The notes below the pieces were generated by a model, which saw only the letters and a program-made list of their open reading frames with translations, ran no database searches and was not told the origin of the DNA. The translations under genes and the position numbers were made by a program. DNA of 64,000 bases from Candidatus Poribacteria bacterium (GTDB taxonomy: Bacteria; Poribacteria; WGA-4E; WGA-3G), in NCBI GenBank assembly GCA_022825825.1, contig JAJDWA010000032.1, positions 1-64,000 of the forward strand, in the 5' to 3' direction. This document shows, piece after piece, positions 15,854 to 24,917 of the stretch (the stretch's first letter is position 1; the number at the start of each line of letters is the position of its first letter).

Positions 15854-16213
15854 ATGAATATAGATATTAAACTTCAGCAATGCACAACACCTTTTAAAGA
15901 TTATCTCCTTAAAGACCTTGCACAACCAGAATTTGCAAAAGATTACCTGGAAGTTGCACTTCAAGATTTCGATAAAGATGGCAACATTGAGACACTATTG
16001 TTATGCATGAAAGATGTTGCAGAGGCGCAGGGTGGGATTGACAGACTTGTTAACTGGACAGATCTCAGTCCGCAGGATCTTACTTATCTCCTTAATGCCA
16101 AGCACCCACTGCAACTGGATAAAGTGCTGGACATTCTCTCAAAGTTAAAAGGTTCTCCCACCAATGATTCAGAACAACCACATGAAAAGGAGTCTGGATA
16201 TGGCAGTTACTAA
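15854..16213 (+). CDS. HigA/HI1420-like antitoxin, helix-turn-helix
   Basis: The 119-residue protein has the pattern of addiction-module antidotes of the HI1420/HigA type: FKDYLLKDLAQPEFAKDYLE, then an alpha-helical HTH core (AQGGIDRLVNWTDLSPQDL). This partner usually neutralises and represses the adjacent HigB-type toxin. The ATG at 15854 is preceded by AGGAG (15841-15845), which lies in the last codons of the toxin. The C-terminal tail (SEQPHEKESGYGSY) is polar and overlaps the next gene by 14 nt. This is a close pair in toxin-then-antitoxin order, as in other HigBA loci. Confidence 0.8.
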   Translation: MNIDIKLQQCTTPFKDYLLKDLAQPEFAKDYLEVALQDFDKDGNIETLLLCMKDVAEAQGGIDRLVNWTDLSPQDLTYLLNAKHPLQLDKVLDILSKLKGSPTNDSEQPHEKESGYGSY

Positions 16214-16442
16214 GATTCTTGATCGTGAACAAATGACTATTTCCAAACGAAACGAAGAAAGTTTAGAACTCAGGAAGGCCAATTCGGAAAACTGGAAGAA
16301 ACTCTTGCAAGTCATGAAAAGTGTCTACGAACAAAATAGAGGAATCAGCGAAGAAGAAGTCTATCAAGATGTTGAACGCGCTGTTGCTGAGCTGAGACAA
16401 GAAGATTGCGAAAGGGAACACAATGAAGATCACCCCAGTTAA
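16200..16442 (+). CDS. Small helical protein between antitoxin and Mod, unknown
   Basis: The 80-residue protein is charged and predicted to be helical, with a C-terminal pattern ISEEEVYQDVERAVAELRQE that resembles small antitoxin-like or adaptor proteins. The ATG at 16200 follows a strong AAAAGGAG (16185-16192). It overlaps the antitoxin by 14 nt and Mod by 20 nt, so translation is probably coupled through this stretch. It could be an accessory to the methylase or an additional antitoxin. No family is firmly recognised. Confidence 0.55.
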   Translation: MAVTKILDREQMTISKRNEESLELRKANSENWKKLLQVMKSVYEQNRGISEEEVYQDVERAVAELRQEDCEREHNEDHPS

Positions 16443-18276
16443 AGGCAGACCCATGCTGCACTGGGTAGGCAAACGCCCGATTGACACAATTACCAACTAT
16501 CCTGCACAATTGGTAGACACCTATAACGTTGAGAACCCAGAAAAAGAACCGACTTACGAAAAATTTAAGGACGGTCCTAATCTCCTTTTTCACGGTGATA
16601 ACAAAGAGATCCTCTCTACACTGCTGGTGCAAGGTTTTCGCGGGAAGATAGACTTAATTTACATAGATCCACCGTTTGCCAGTGGTGCAGATTACGTCAG
16701 GAAGGTAAAATTACGCGGTGAAGCGATGGCATTACAAGGTGAAGAACAATCCATTATTGAACAGACACAATACAGCGACATCTGGGCAAATGATAACTAC
16801 CTACAATTCATGTTTGAAAGACTGATTTTACTACGGGAGTTATTGTCAGACAATGGATCAATCTATGTCCATTGTGACTGGAGAATGAATAGTTATATCC
16901 GACTTACTATGGATGAAATTTTTGGGAAAAGTAATTTTCTAAACCTTGTGACATGGAGGCGTCAAATTGTACGCGGAATGAAAACACATGCCCAGTTCAT
17001 GCCGTTCAGTTCAGATTATATATATATATATGCAAAAGACAAGAACAACGCATTTTGGAACAAGATAGAAAAGGTAAATGCTATCTCTTTGAAAGAGGCA
17101 AAGAAAAAATACAAGAAAGATGAAAGAGGTTTTTTCCGCACTTCTGACCGTGGTGCATACTCTGACGAAAGTATCATTAGACTAAATCAAGAGGGACGCG
17201 TTCATGTTTCACACGGTGGAGAACTTCAGATTAATGATGGCAAGGTGTCAGCGACAGCCGGTAAAATATCTATCAAGTACTACAGAGAAATTGTTGACAA
17301 TAAGGTCATTGAAAAAACAGTTGCTGATAATATATGGGATGATATTCCTGGGTTAGGTATTAGACCTAACGAGTACCTTGATTATCCTACTCAAAAACCA
17401 GAAGAACTCCTTGAACGAATCATCAATGCATCAAGCAACGAAGATTCTATCGTTCTCGACTGCTTTGTCGGTAGCGGCACCACTGCTGCTGTCGCAGAGA
17501 GACTCGGTAGACGTTGGATCGCTGCAGATATCAACAAAGGGGCAGTTCAGACGACAATAAAAAGACTGCAGACGCTTCCCGAAACACAGCGCGGCATTGT
17601 TCACTATCGTGTCAATAACTACGATGCCAGCACCCATTTGGAACGAAAGGATATTGTGCTAAAAAAATATGGCGTGCAAACTGATAGGCAAGAGGCATTT
17701 TTTGATGGCACGTTAGATGGAACACTCGTTAAAATTATTGACCTAACGAAACCGCTTACGCCATTAGATATTCAGACGATTAAAGACGAACTTGAGAATC
17801 GTCCGGAAGAGTCGCGCAATATCACAGTATTTTGTTACGGGATCAATAGTGGTATTCAGGCAGAACTTAAGGAGGAAAACAGGCGGCGCGCCGTAAACAA
17901 AATCTTTGTGCGTGACATCGGTAGCGAGGGAATCACTACTTTTGAGCCTGCCTCAGCGGAGGTTAATTTTGAGAGAGAAGGAGAAAACGTCAAAATTACC
18001 ATTTCAGAGTATATCAGTCCGACCATTTTAGCACGCATGGACATAGACCGCACCATTTTTGACGAACATATTGACGACTTCCGTGCGCAGATTGATTGCG
18101 TATTGATTGATACCGACTACACGGGAGAACATTGGACAATCGTTGAGAGTGATGTTCCTGAGAAAAAGGATGCTTTTATTGAGGGAGAATACACGGTATC
18201 GCTGCCGCGCCCTGATGCGCGCGTTGCTGTGAAGATTATTGATATGCTTGGAGAGGAAACGATTGTTACGGAATGA
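16423..18276 (+). CDS. Type III DNA-methyltransferase subunit (Mod, N6-adenine)
   Basis: The 617-residue enzyme is a beta-class N6-adenine methyltransferase. Motif IV is DPPF (82-85) and the SAM-binding motif I, DCFVGSGTT (346-354), follows it, which is the beta-class order. The long region between them (about 100-340) is the target recognition domain. Mod methylates one strand of an asymmetric site and with the Res subunit forms a type III R-M complex. The start lies inside the preceding small gene, after AAGGG. The stretch DYIYIYAKD (residues 198-206) is encoded by a (TA)7 run at 17017-17030. The C-terminal half (about 390-617) may bind Res or another partner. Confidence 0.9.
   Translation: MKITPVKGRPMLHWVGKRPIDTITNYPAQLVDTYNVENPEKEPTYEKFKDGPNLLFHGDNKEILSTLLVQGFRGKIDLIYIDPPFASGADYVRKVKLRGEAMALQGEEQSIIEQTQYSDIWANDNYLQFMFERLILLRELLSDNGSIYVHCDWRMNSYIRLTMDEIFGKSNFLNLVTWRRQIVRGMKTHAQFMPFSSDYIYIYAKDKNNAFWNKIEKVNAISLKEAKKKYKKDERGFFRTSDRGAYSDESIIRLNQEGRVHVSHGGELQINDGKVSATAGKISIKYYREIVDNKVIEKTVADNIWDDIPGLGIRPNEYLDYPTQKPEELLERIINASSNEDSIVLDCFVGSGTTAAVAERLGRRWIAADINKGAVQTTIKRLQTLPETQRGIVHYRVNNYDASTHLERKDIVLKKYGVQTDRQEAFFDGTLDGTLVKIIDLTKPLTPLDIQTIKDELENRPEESRNITVFCYGINSGIQAELKEENRRRAVNKIFVRDIGSEGITTFEPASAEVNFEREGENVKITISEYISPTILARMDIDRTIFDEHIDDFRAQIDCVLIDTDYTGEHWTIVESDVPEKKDAFIEGEYTVSLPRPDARVAVKIIDMLGEETIVTE
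17017..17031 (+). repeat. (TA)7 dinucleotide run in the mod gene
   Basis: TATATATATATATAT is in frame and encodes Tyr-Ile-Tyr-Ile-Tyr. Simple repeats in type III mod genes often cause phase variation. Seven units is at the short end for slippage. Confidence 0.9.
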
Positions 18277-18352
18277 TATCAAATTATTTCGACATCACGA
18301 CAGATTTGACTTTTCATCAATTACCATTTGTTGTTATTAGTGGAGAAATACC

Positions 18353-19549
18353 ATGTCAGACAATCCGGCATTAGATACGTTCATTGTTTTCTTTGAAGCA
18401 GATGTGTTAAATCTTTACACCAGCCATCCAAACAAGTATGAATTAGATAATAATTATTATGGGGGTGTTCTTAAAACAACGGATGCATATTATTATGAAC
18501 TTGAATCTGCTGATAGACTAAACGAACACATCCTACAAATTCGTTTTGGATATCATCACAAAAAAGATGGCACGCAATGCATAGGGGTTTATGTCCCAGA
18601 TATCAAAAAAGCCCCAGACATTGAACGAAAGAAGTGGGATAACTTAATCGTTGATAAGTCTTTACTGGCAAAAAATGATGAGCGATTCGAATGGTGGCAC
18701 GATAGAATGTTTAAAAACAATTGGGATACTCCATTTGAACCAAAAGGACAATTAAGTTATATTATAAAAAAAATTAATGCTTGTTGTAAAACACTTGTGA
18801 ATCAACCTCTTTACACAGCAGTGCCTGACAACTCTATTATATATCCCATTTCACAAAACACCCATGCTTATGAAGACGTACATCAAAGGTTATACGGGTT
18901 CTTAGTTGACTCGCTTTCGAGAGAATGTCTTCTGGAGTTTGCAAATCTGAGAAACAAAACAATCCCTGATGCAAAGAACATGAGACTTCCAACTTTGCTA
19001 AGACATGTGTTTAACGAATTTAATAAAAATTCCAAACTTCACACCTTACTGGCAGAAGTTAGTAAACAACGTTCAAAACCAAGTCACGGTGTCAGAGACG
19101 CAGCTAAAGAATCTAATGCCTTTGAAGATTTCTGGAACGATTTGAAAATTGCTGTTGAGGCTTATGAAGAGCTGCTTGAGTTAATAGAATCAGAATTTAA
19201 TGTTTCATCTGAACATGAATTAAGGAGACATGATATGATAGATGTTCTCCCCAAAATTGCTGGAGATGTGCATCAACTATCTTCAACTCGTCAAGCAATA
19301 AGAATGACAGGTAAAACAGTTGAGAAAGTGTCGTTTGGTATGTGCAAAAAGATAGAGGGCGTTCAACAAACTGAAGTATTATATTTGCATTTTACAGACG
19401 GTGAAATTTTGGCAGTAGACACAGTGTCAAATATCGTGGATTTGTTAGATGAAACGACTATGAAACCAGATGAATTGCGTGTGGAGTTCTGGCTTAAATG
19501 GGTAGATGCCCCTTCTAATAGAAATGAAGATACAGAGAATGATAATTGA
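18353..19549 (+). CDS. Uncharacterised protein with C-terminal HEPN-like region, defence-island member
   Basis: The 398-residue protein has no recognised N-terminal domain (residues 1-160 have a mixed alpha/beta pattern with many aromatic residues). The segment from about 175 to 283 is predicted helical and contains RSKPSHG, with Arg240 and His245 matching the RX4-6H motif of HEPN ribonucleases that act in toxin and abortive-infection systems. The C-terminus (about 295-398) is beta-rich (TEVLYLHFTDGEILAVDT). The ATG follows GTGGAGAAATACC. It lies 76 bp after Mod and 46 bp before gcvT, so it belongs to the R-M island by position. The region is more AT-rich by eye than gcvT. Nuclease function is inferred only. 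Confidence 0.5.
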   Translation: MSDNPALDTFIVFFEADVLNLYTSHPNKYELDNNYYGGVLKTTDAYYYELESADRLNEHILQIRFGYHHKKDGTQCIGVYVPDIKKAPDIERKKWDNLIVDKSLLAKNDERFEWWHDRMFKNNWDTPFEPKGQLSYIIKKINACCKTLVNQPLYTAVPDNSIIYPISQNTHAYEDVHQRLYGFLVDSLSRECLLEFANLRNKTIPDAKNMRLPTLLRHVFNEFNKNSKLHTLLAEVSKQRSKPSHGVRDAAKESNAFEDFWNDLKIAVEAYEELLELIESEFNVSSEHELRRHDMIDVLPKIAGDVHQLSSTRQAIRMTGKTVEKVSFGMCKKIEGVQQTEVLYLHFTDGEILAVDTVSNIVDLLDETTMKPDELRVEFWLKWVDAPSNRNEDTENDN

Positions 19550-19595
19550 TTGTGCAACTTTGAAAATGTGATTGCTGCATCGTGGAACAAAACAA

Positions 19596-20666
19596 ATGAA
19601 AAGAACACCACTTTATGAAATCCACAAATCCCTCAATGCCAAATTTACCGAATTCGGTGGGTGGGAGATGCCGCTGCAATATACCAGTATTGTTAAGGAA
19701 CATCTCGCTGTCCGTGAAACCGTCGGCTTATTTGATTTATCACACATGGGAGAAATTGACGTTCAGGGACAGGGAGCAAACGACTTAGTCCAAAAACTCT
19801 GCACAAACGACGTGAGCCGCTTAACCGATGGACAGGTGCAATATACGCTCCTCTGCAATGAAAACGGTGGTATAGTTGATGACTTAGTGATTTATAAACA
19901 TGCCGATAATGATTATACTTTGGTTGTGAACGCTGCTAACATTGAAAAAGACTTTGAATGGATAAAAACCCACAATGATACTGGAGCAGCAGTGACTGAT
20001 AGCAGTGACGACACAGCTCTTATTGCACTACAAGGCCCAAGGTCTATGGACGTTCTGATGGGTTTCACTCCTGGACAACTTGTCTATGAAATTAAGTTTT
20101 TTAGGTTTGAAGTAAGTAGGGTTGCTGGAATAGGTGCAGCAATTTCTCGAACTGGCTATACCGGTGAAATCGGTTTTGAGTTATACGTTGAGGCAAGCGA
20201 TGCAGAAGATTTATGGGATGCACTCTATCCTGCTGTGATAGAAACAGGCGGACAACCAGTCGGACTTGGTGCGCGCGATACCTTAAGACTGGAAGCAGGA
20301 CTCCGTCTATACGGCATGGATATGGACGAAAACACAACACCTTATGAGGCGGGACTCGGTCGGTTTGTCAAATTAGATACGGGTGATTTCATCGGTAAAG
20401 ATGTTCTTCTGGCACAAAAGGAAAAAGGAGATTTAAGGAAGAAATTAGTCGGTTTTCATACGTTGGACCGTGCCGTTGCGCGGTGCGGATATGACGTCTA
20501 TCAAAATGGCAGCCCTATCGGTAAAGTGACGAGTGGCGCACCGTCACCGAGTTTGAAATGCAATATCGGTTTTGCGTCTATCTCCTCGAATACTGGGAAA
20601 AACATAGAAATTGACATCCGAGGGAAACTGCATCCCGCGGAAATTGTGAAGGTGCCTTTTATTTAG
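19596..20666 (+). CDS. gcvT: Glycine cleavage system T protein (aminomethyltransferase)
   Basis: The 356-residue enzyme transfers the methylene from the lipoylated H protein to tetrahydrofolate and releases ammonia. It is recognised by [36 protein letters not shown], the [14 protein letters not shown] segment and [18 protein letters not shown]. Length matches the family. The ATG at 19596 is favoured over an upstream TTG, though the Shine-Dalgarno is weak. The gcv genes lie in the order T, two protease-like genes, H, P, all on one strand. No glycine riboswitch is visible in the short upstream gap. Confidence 0.95.
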   Translation: MKRTPLYEIHKSLNAKFTEFGGWEMPLQYTSIVKEHLAVRETVGLFDLSHMGEIDVQGQGANDLVQKLCTNDVSRLTDGQVQYTLLCNENGGIVDDLVIYKHADNDYTLVVNAANIEKDFEWIKTHNDTGAAVTDSSDDTALIALQGPRSMDVLMGFTPGQLVYEIKFFRFEVSRVAGIGAAISRTGYTGEIGFELYVEASDAEDLWDALYPAVIETGGQPVGLGARDTLRLEAGLRLYGMDMDENTTPYEAGLGRFVKLDTGDFIGKDVLLAQKEKGDLRKKLVGFHTLDRAVARCGYDVYQNGSPIGKVTSGAPSPSLKCNIGFASISSNTGKNIEIDIRGKLHPAEIVKVPFI

Positions 20667-20698
20667 AAATGAACATAACTTCTTGGAGATAATAAAAA

Positions 20699-22798
20699 AT
20701 GAAATATAACACAAAATTTTTATTATGTTTCTTGGTTCTAACACTATTCCTCTCACTTTCTTATGCGCAGGAAACTGTCAAAAAGCCAACAGAAATAGAC
20801 TTAATATCCGATAAGGCAAAAGAATCTACAGTGCGTATAGTCGGGTTTTCCCGTAGAGGAGCTGATCTTGGATTAAGTGGTGGTACGGGATTTTTTATAG
20901 CACCCGATAAGATTGCAACAAATTTCCACGTTGCTGCAATTATTACAGGCGGACCTATTACCGCTAAATTAAGTCACAAAAAAACGATCTGGTTAGTGGA
21001 AAGTGTTGTGGCGTTTGATATTGAGGCAGACATCGCTATCCTAAAAGTGAAAGGTGAAGGTGTCCCACTCCCTTTGGGTGACAGCGATACGCTTCAGATC
21101 GGTGAACCTGTCTTTCACGTGGGATTCCCTTCTTCAGAGAGCAGATATAAGGTTACCGAAGGCGTTGTAGAAAAAATACGAAAAAACGATAAACGGTTCC
21201 AAACATCAGCTGAAGTTTACCCAGGGAACAGTGGCGGTCCCGTGCTAAACAGTAAAGGTCAAGTCATTGGAATCCACTATGGCCATGACCCTGGCAATAG
21301 TCCTGTAAACGCAATCAAGGCGTTGCTTGCCGGTTCTACATCTACGGAACCTCTGGATCAATGGCGGAAGCGAAAAGCTGTCCGTGCCTATGCCTATTAC
21401 ATGCAAGGCTGGCATCAATATTATGGTGGGAACGCTGAAGAAGGAATAAAAGATTTCAATAAAGCGATTGAACTGAATCCTGATGATACGGAAATCTATA
21501 AGATACGGGGAGAGGCAAAAAGTACACTTGGTGATTATAAAGGGGCAATAGATGACTATAATCATGTATTGAAACTAAACCCGGACGATCTTGAACTTCG
21601 TAAGAAACTTGAGGACATTAAAAAGAAACTTGAGGGACAGTCACGTCTTGAGGTGCAGTCACGCAAGGATGGCACAGTCGTTAGAAAGACGATAACACGA
21701 ACATTTGTTGAATCAGAACCATCTTCTATTGAATCAGAACCATCTTCTGGAGATGTTATTAATTACAAACAACGCGGTTATGAGAAGTCAGCAAAAGGGG
21801 ACTATGCGGGTGCGATAGAAGATTTCACACAAGCTATCAAACTAAAGCCTAATGATGCCTACGGATATAAAAATCGTGCTGCTGCGAAGGAGGCACTTAA
21901 AGACCATATCGGAGCAATAGAGGACTATACACAAGCGATAAAACTAAAACCTGACGACGCTAATGCATACAACCAGCGCGGGTGGGCAAAACGTAAGCTT
22001 GATGATCATGCAGGTGCCTTAGAAGATTTTACGCAGGTCATCAAACTAAAACCTGACGATGCTCAGGCCTTCCAAAATCGAGCGTCTGTAAAGGAGATTC
22101 TTGGTGACTTGCGGGGGGTAATAGATGATTTTACATACGCAATCAAACTAAAACCTCATGCTTATGCTTACATGAAGCGCGCGGAGGCAAAGCAAAAACT
22201 TGGTGACTATGCAGGTGCAATTGAAGACTATAATAAGCTTATGAAAATTGAACCCGGTTTCGCATATTACTGTATAAACAGTCGTGGTCTTGTCAAGCGT
22301 GATCTTGGTGATCATGCAGGTGCCTTAGAAGATTTTACACAAGCTATCAAACTGAAACCCGACGAACCTTATGCTTATAGGAGTCGAGGGTTAACAAAAG
22401 TTGACATGGGTGACTATACTGGTGCAATAGAAGATTACAATCAAGCAATAAAAGTTAGTAATACTGACGACCCTTTCGGAGCTTACTTTGCTTATAAAGA
22501 TCGCGGTAATGCAAAGCACAAGCTGGGTGACTACGATGGCGCAATAGAAGACTATAATCAAGCTATAAAAATAAAACCCGAACAAGCTCCCGCCTACAAT
22601 GACCGTGGACAGACAAAGGCTGCTCTCAAGGACTATGATGGTGCGATTGCTGATTACGATAAAGCGATTGAACTTAACCCCAAATATGCTATCGCCTACC
22701 ACAATCGCGGACTGGCAAAGGAAGCACTTGGACAGCATGAAGCAGCGGAGGTTGACTTTGAGAAGGCAAAAGAGATAGATCCGGAGGTAGGAAAATGA
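20699..22798 (+). CDS. Secreted trypsin-like serine protease with TPR array
   Basis: The 699-residue protein has a signal peptide (about 1-23, ending SYAQE), a trypsin-like S1 domain and about 12 tetratricopeptide repeats. The catalytic triad appears complete: His77 (ATNFHVAA), Asp111 (EADIAILKV) and Ser178 (GNSGGPV), as in HtrA/DegP proteases. TPRs run from about 230 to 695 (NRGxAKxxLGDYxGAIEDY patterns), interrupted at about 305-352 by a polar linker. It is likely an exported protease with protein-binding TPRs. It overlaps the next paralogue by 4 nt (ATGA) and sits between gcvT and gcvH. The TPR count is by eye. Confidence 0.88.
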   Translation: MKYNTKFLLCFLVLTLFLSLSYAQETVKKPTEIDLISDKAKESTVRIVGFSRRGADLGLSGGTGFFIAPDKIATNFHVAAIITGGPITAKLSHKKTIWLVESVVAFDIEADIAILKVKGEGVPLPLGDSDTLQIGEPVFHVGFPSSESRYKVTEGVVEKIRKNDKRFQTSAEVYPGNSGGPVLNSKGQVIGIHYGHDPGNSPVNAIKALLAGSTSTEPLDQWRKRKAVRAYAYYMQGWHQYYGGNAEEGIKDFNKAIELNPDDTEIYKIRGEAKSTLGDYKGAIDDYNHVLKLNPDDLELRKKLEDIKKKLEGQSRLEVQSRKDGTVVRKTITRTFVESEPSSIESEPSSGDVINYKQRGYEKSAKGDYAGAIEDFTQAIKLKPNDAYGYKNRAAAKEALKDHIGAIEDYTQAIKLKPDDANAYNQRGWAKRKLDDHAGALEDFTQVIKLKPDDAQAFQNRASVKEILGDLRGVIDDFTYAIKLKPHAYAYMKRAEAKQKLGDYAGAIEDYNKLMKIEPGFAYYCINSRGLVKRDLGDHAGALEDFTQAIKLKPDEPYAYRSRGLTKVDMGDYTGAIEDYNQAIKVSNTDDPFGAYFAYKDRGNAKHKLGDYDGAIEDYNQAIKIKPEQAPAYNDRGQTKAALKDYDGAIADYDKAIELNPKYAIAYHNRGLAKEALGQHEAAEVDFEKAKEIDPEVGK

Positions 22799-24462
22799 GA
22801 CACGATACAAAATTTTTATTCTGTTTATTGATTTTAGGGTTATTTTTTTCGCTTTCTTATGCACAGGAAACTACCGAAAAACCAACAGAAACTGACTTAA
22901 TATCCGATAAGGCAAAAGAATCTATAGTGCGTATAGTCGGTGGTAACTTTTCAATAGCCGGTATTGGGACAGGTTTCTTCGTAGACAAAGATAAGATTGT
23001 TACCAATATACATGTTGTTGCAGTGCCAGGTCTCCATACCGCAAAACTGATTAACAGTGAGACAGTCTGGCGAATTGAAGAGGTAGTTGCTTTTGATATA
23101 AAGAATGACCTTGTCGTCCTAAAAATTGAAGATGAAGGCACACCACTTCCTCTTGGGAACAGTGATAGAGCCCAAATTGGTGAGTCTGTATATGCGGCAG
23201 GATTTCCAGATAATTACAAAGTAACCGAGGGGACTATACATAGCATTCAGAATAACAATAAATGGTTTAAGATGACAGTTGATGTTTCTGCTGGAAACAG
23301 TGGTGGTCCTATTCTAAACAGTGAAGGCGAAGTTATTGGCGTTGTAGCTGCAGGTTATGATTCTTATAGTTATGCTATTCCCTCAAACACGGTCAAAGCA
23401 CTACTTACTGAAACTAAAACAGAATCTATGCAACAGTGGCATAAGCGCAAAGTTATCCGTTCGGTCCAATGTTATATGATGGCACAAGAAAAATACTATG
23501 CCAAGGACTATAACCAAGCGATAACACATTTAGATAAAGCTATTCAGTTAAATCCAGAGGATACCTTTTATTTTATGATCCGCGGGGGTGTCAAAGATGC
23601 ACTCGGCAAGCATGATGATGCAATAGATGACTATAATCAAGCAATAAAAGTTGATCCAGAGAATATTCATGCATACAATGCTCGTGGCAGCGCAAAGAAC
23701 CACATTGGAGACTATAAAGGTGCAAAAGACGATTATTCTAAAATCATCAAACTTGACCACAACAACGGTGAAGCATACAAAGCACGCGGTAATATAAATC
23801 TTAAACTAAAAAACTATCAAGCAGCATTTAAAGATTTTACTGAAGCAATTAGACTTGACCCGCAGGATTTAGATGCTAACCTTAGTATCGCTGAATATTA
23901 CCGTGATAAAGGTATGCTTGACAAAGCAGGTGAACATATTCAAAAAACGGGTTTAATTACGGAAGACGCATGGATAGTCCTCGGTCCATTTGATAATATA
24001 GATAAAATCGGTTTTGATACCGCATATATTCCTGAAGATGCAACACATATTGACACAACCGTAAAATACGATGCTATAGATGGTAAGGTGAGTTGGCAGA
24101 AATGTTCAGATGATAAATTGGATGGCAATATCAGGTTTGGGAAAGATGTTGATTGGCGTGTTGCTTATGCATGGACAACCGTTACTTCATCTGATGAAAG
24201 GGAAGTCCAATTCCGATTTGATAGCGACGATCAAGGAAAAGTCTGGCTAAACGGGGTAGAAGTCCATGCACATACAGAAACGCATAAAGCAATAGTGGAC
24301 AGATATATTTTTCCCGTAAAACTTAAGACAGGTACGAACAGTATCCTCGTCAAGGTGTGTGAGGAGAAACAAGGTTGGGGATTTTATCTGCGGATTACAG
24401 ACAAAAATGGACACGCTTTTGATGATTTGGAAATCAATCGTGCTATGCAGATTGGAAAATGA
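22795..24462 (+). CDS. Secreted trypsin-TPR protein with C-terminal beta-sandwich
   Basis: The 555-residue protein is a paralogue of the preceding gene; the first 45 codons are very similar. The triad is His73 (VTNIHVV), Asp105 (KNDLVVLKI) and Ser169 (GNSGGPI). Four or five TPRs follow (about 220-375). After about 385, the sequence (WIVLGPFDNIDKIGFDT, RFDSDDQGKVWLNGVEVH, GTNSILVKVCEEKQGWGFY) matches a galactose-binding-like beta-sandwich common in exported proteins of Planctomycetes-like bacteria. Its start overlaps the previous stop (ATGA), so translation is coupled. The protein may bind or cleave a cell-surface target. Confidence 0.85.
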   Translation: MRHDTKFLFCLLILGLFFSLSYAQETTEKPTETDLISDKAKESIVRIVGGNFSIAGIGTGFFVDKDKIVTNIHVVAVPGLHTAKLINSETVWRIEEVVAFDIKNDLVVLKIEDEGTPLPLGNSDRAQIGESVYAAGFPDNYKVTEGTIHSIQNNNKWFKMTVDVSAGNSGGPILNSEGEVIGVVAAGYDSYSYAIPSNTVKALLTETKTESMQQWHKRKVIRSVQCYMMAQEKYYAKDYNQAITHLDKAIQLNPEDTFYFMIRGGVKDALGKHDDAIDDYNQAIKVDPENIHAYNARGSAKNHIGDYKGAKDDYSKIIKLDHNNGEAYKARGNINLKLKNYQAAFKDFTEAIRLDPQDLDANLSIAEYYRDKGMLDKAGEHIQKTGLITEDAWIVLGPFDNIDKIGFDTAYIPEDATHIDTTVKYDAIDGKVSWQKCSDDKLDGNIRFGKDVDWRVAYAWTTVTSSDEREVQFRFDSDDQGKVWLNGVEVHAHTETHKAIVDRYIFPVKLKTGTNSILVKVCEEKQGWGFYLRITDKNGHAFDDLEINRAMQIGK

Positions 24463-24530
24463 TATAATCGTAATAGGTGAGAATCAGAGCTAAATGCTAT
24501 AGTGATTAAATAAACGTGAAGGAAAATTAG

Positions 24531-24917
24531 ATGATTCCAGATAATTTAAAATACAATGAAAGCCATGAATGGGTGCGTCAAGAAGACGACATCGCCACGA
24601 TTGGTATCACAGACTATGCCCAATCCGAAATTCAGGATATTGTCTACGTCGAATTACCAGAAGTAGGCACCCAACTAACACATAAAACGGAATTCGGGGT
24701 GATTGAATCTGTCAAAGCAGCGTTTGACCTCTACGCACCTGTCAGTGGAGAAGTGATTGAGGTAAACGAAACCCTCCTTGACGCTCCAGAACAGGTCAAT
24801 GAATCACCTTATGATGATGGGTGGTTTCTCAAAATCAAGATGAGCGATCCCAGCGAACTTGACAATCTCCTTGATGCCGACAGTTATCAAGCGCACATTG
24901 AGGCGGAGCATGCTTGA
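24531..24917 (+). CDS. gcvH: Glycine cleavage system H protein
   Basis: The 128-residue carrier shuttles the aminomethyl group on a lipoyl-lysine. The lipoylation motif is [14 protein letters not shown] with Lys62. Other landmarks are [19 protein letters not shown] and [19 protein letters not shown] lies 8 nt before the ATG. It overlaps gcvP by 8 nt, which indicates translational coupling and co-expression. A possible TATAAT lies at 24463-24468, but no good -35 was found. Confidence 0.96.
   Translation: MIPDNLKYNESHEWVRQEDDIATIGITDYAQSEIQDIVYVELPEVGTQLTHKTEFGVIESVKAAFDLYAPVSGEVIEVNETLLDAPEQVNESPYDDGWFLKIKMSDPSELDNLLDADSYQAHIEAEHA

Noticed and set aside
19550..19595. Glycine riboswitch before gcvT
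   Set aside because: The 46-bp gap is too short and no tandem aptamer core is seen; the 24463-24530 gap before gcvH is also too short.
21765..22760. Apparent DNA minisatellite inside the first trypsin-TPR gene
   Set aside because: The repeated units of about 100 bp encode successive TPR motifs and are explained by the protein repeat.
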